DNA of 5,396 bases from an uncultured Haloferula sp. (GTDB lineage: Bacteria; Verrucomicrobiota; Verrucomicrobiae; Verrucomicrobiales; Akkermansiaceae), in contig CAMPGU010000282.1 of the NCBI GenBank assembly GCA_946885645.1, forward strand, positions 1-5,396. Reading direction: 5' to 3'. The position numbers and the translations under genes are program-made. The notes below the pieces were generated by a model, which worked only from the letters and a program-made list of their open reading frames with translations, made no database searches and was not told the origin of the DNA. Shown here one piece after another: positions 5,382 through 5,396 of this stretch (positions are counted from its first letter, which is position 1; every line of letters begins with the position of its first letter).

Positions 5382-5396
5382 CGCATTTCTTATGGG

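Overview
The window is a compact, high-G+C bacterial chromosomal segment carrying six protein genes. Five are complete and one is cut by the left edge. The gene types (alanine racemase, exported glutathione peroxidase, exported EEP-family hydrolase, secreted CBM9-like protein), the weak or absent Shine-Dalgarno sequences and the style of the intergenic repeats would fit a free-living heterotroph such as a member of the Verrucomicrobiota. That placement is inference from overall character, not from a marker gene, and is held with low to moderate confidence.

Layout from left to right: (1) the C-terminal half of alanine racemase (+), then two small hairpins, then an exported Cys-type glutathione peroxidase (+); (2) a convergent endonuclease/exonuclease/phosphatase-family protein with a signal peptide (-); (3) a 331-bp divergent intergenic region (2110-2440) that contains a 101-bp palindromic repeat element, a partial second copy of it, and two 10-bp palindromes; (4) a secreted CBM9-like carbohydrate-binding-fold protein (+), whose stop codon directly abuts the stop codon of the next gene; (5) an ankyrin-repeat protein (-) lying directly downstream of (6) a small-subunit haem catalase (-), with a 12-bp perfect GC-rich hairpin between them; (7) about 100 bp upstream of the catalase with a pair of 15-bp direct repeats.

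Functionally the window has two peroxide-defence loci. One is the exported thiol peroxidase. The other is the cytoplasmic catalase with its ankyrin partner, an arrangement that recalls the katB-ankB operon of Pseudomonas aeruginosa. The remaining genes serve cell-wall precursor synthesis (D-alanine) and extracytoplasmic processing or binding of phosphoesters and carbohydrates. I see no phage, CRISPR, transposase, tRNA or rRNA. I found no convincing new multi-gene system. The most unusual signal is the paired palindromic repeat at 2161-2356, followed by the repeat pair upstream of the catalase.
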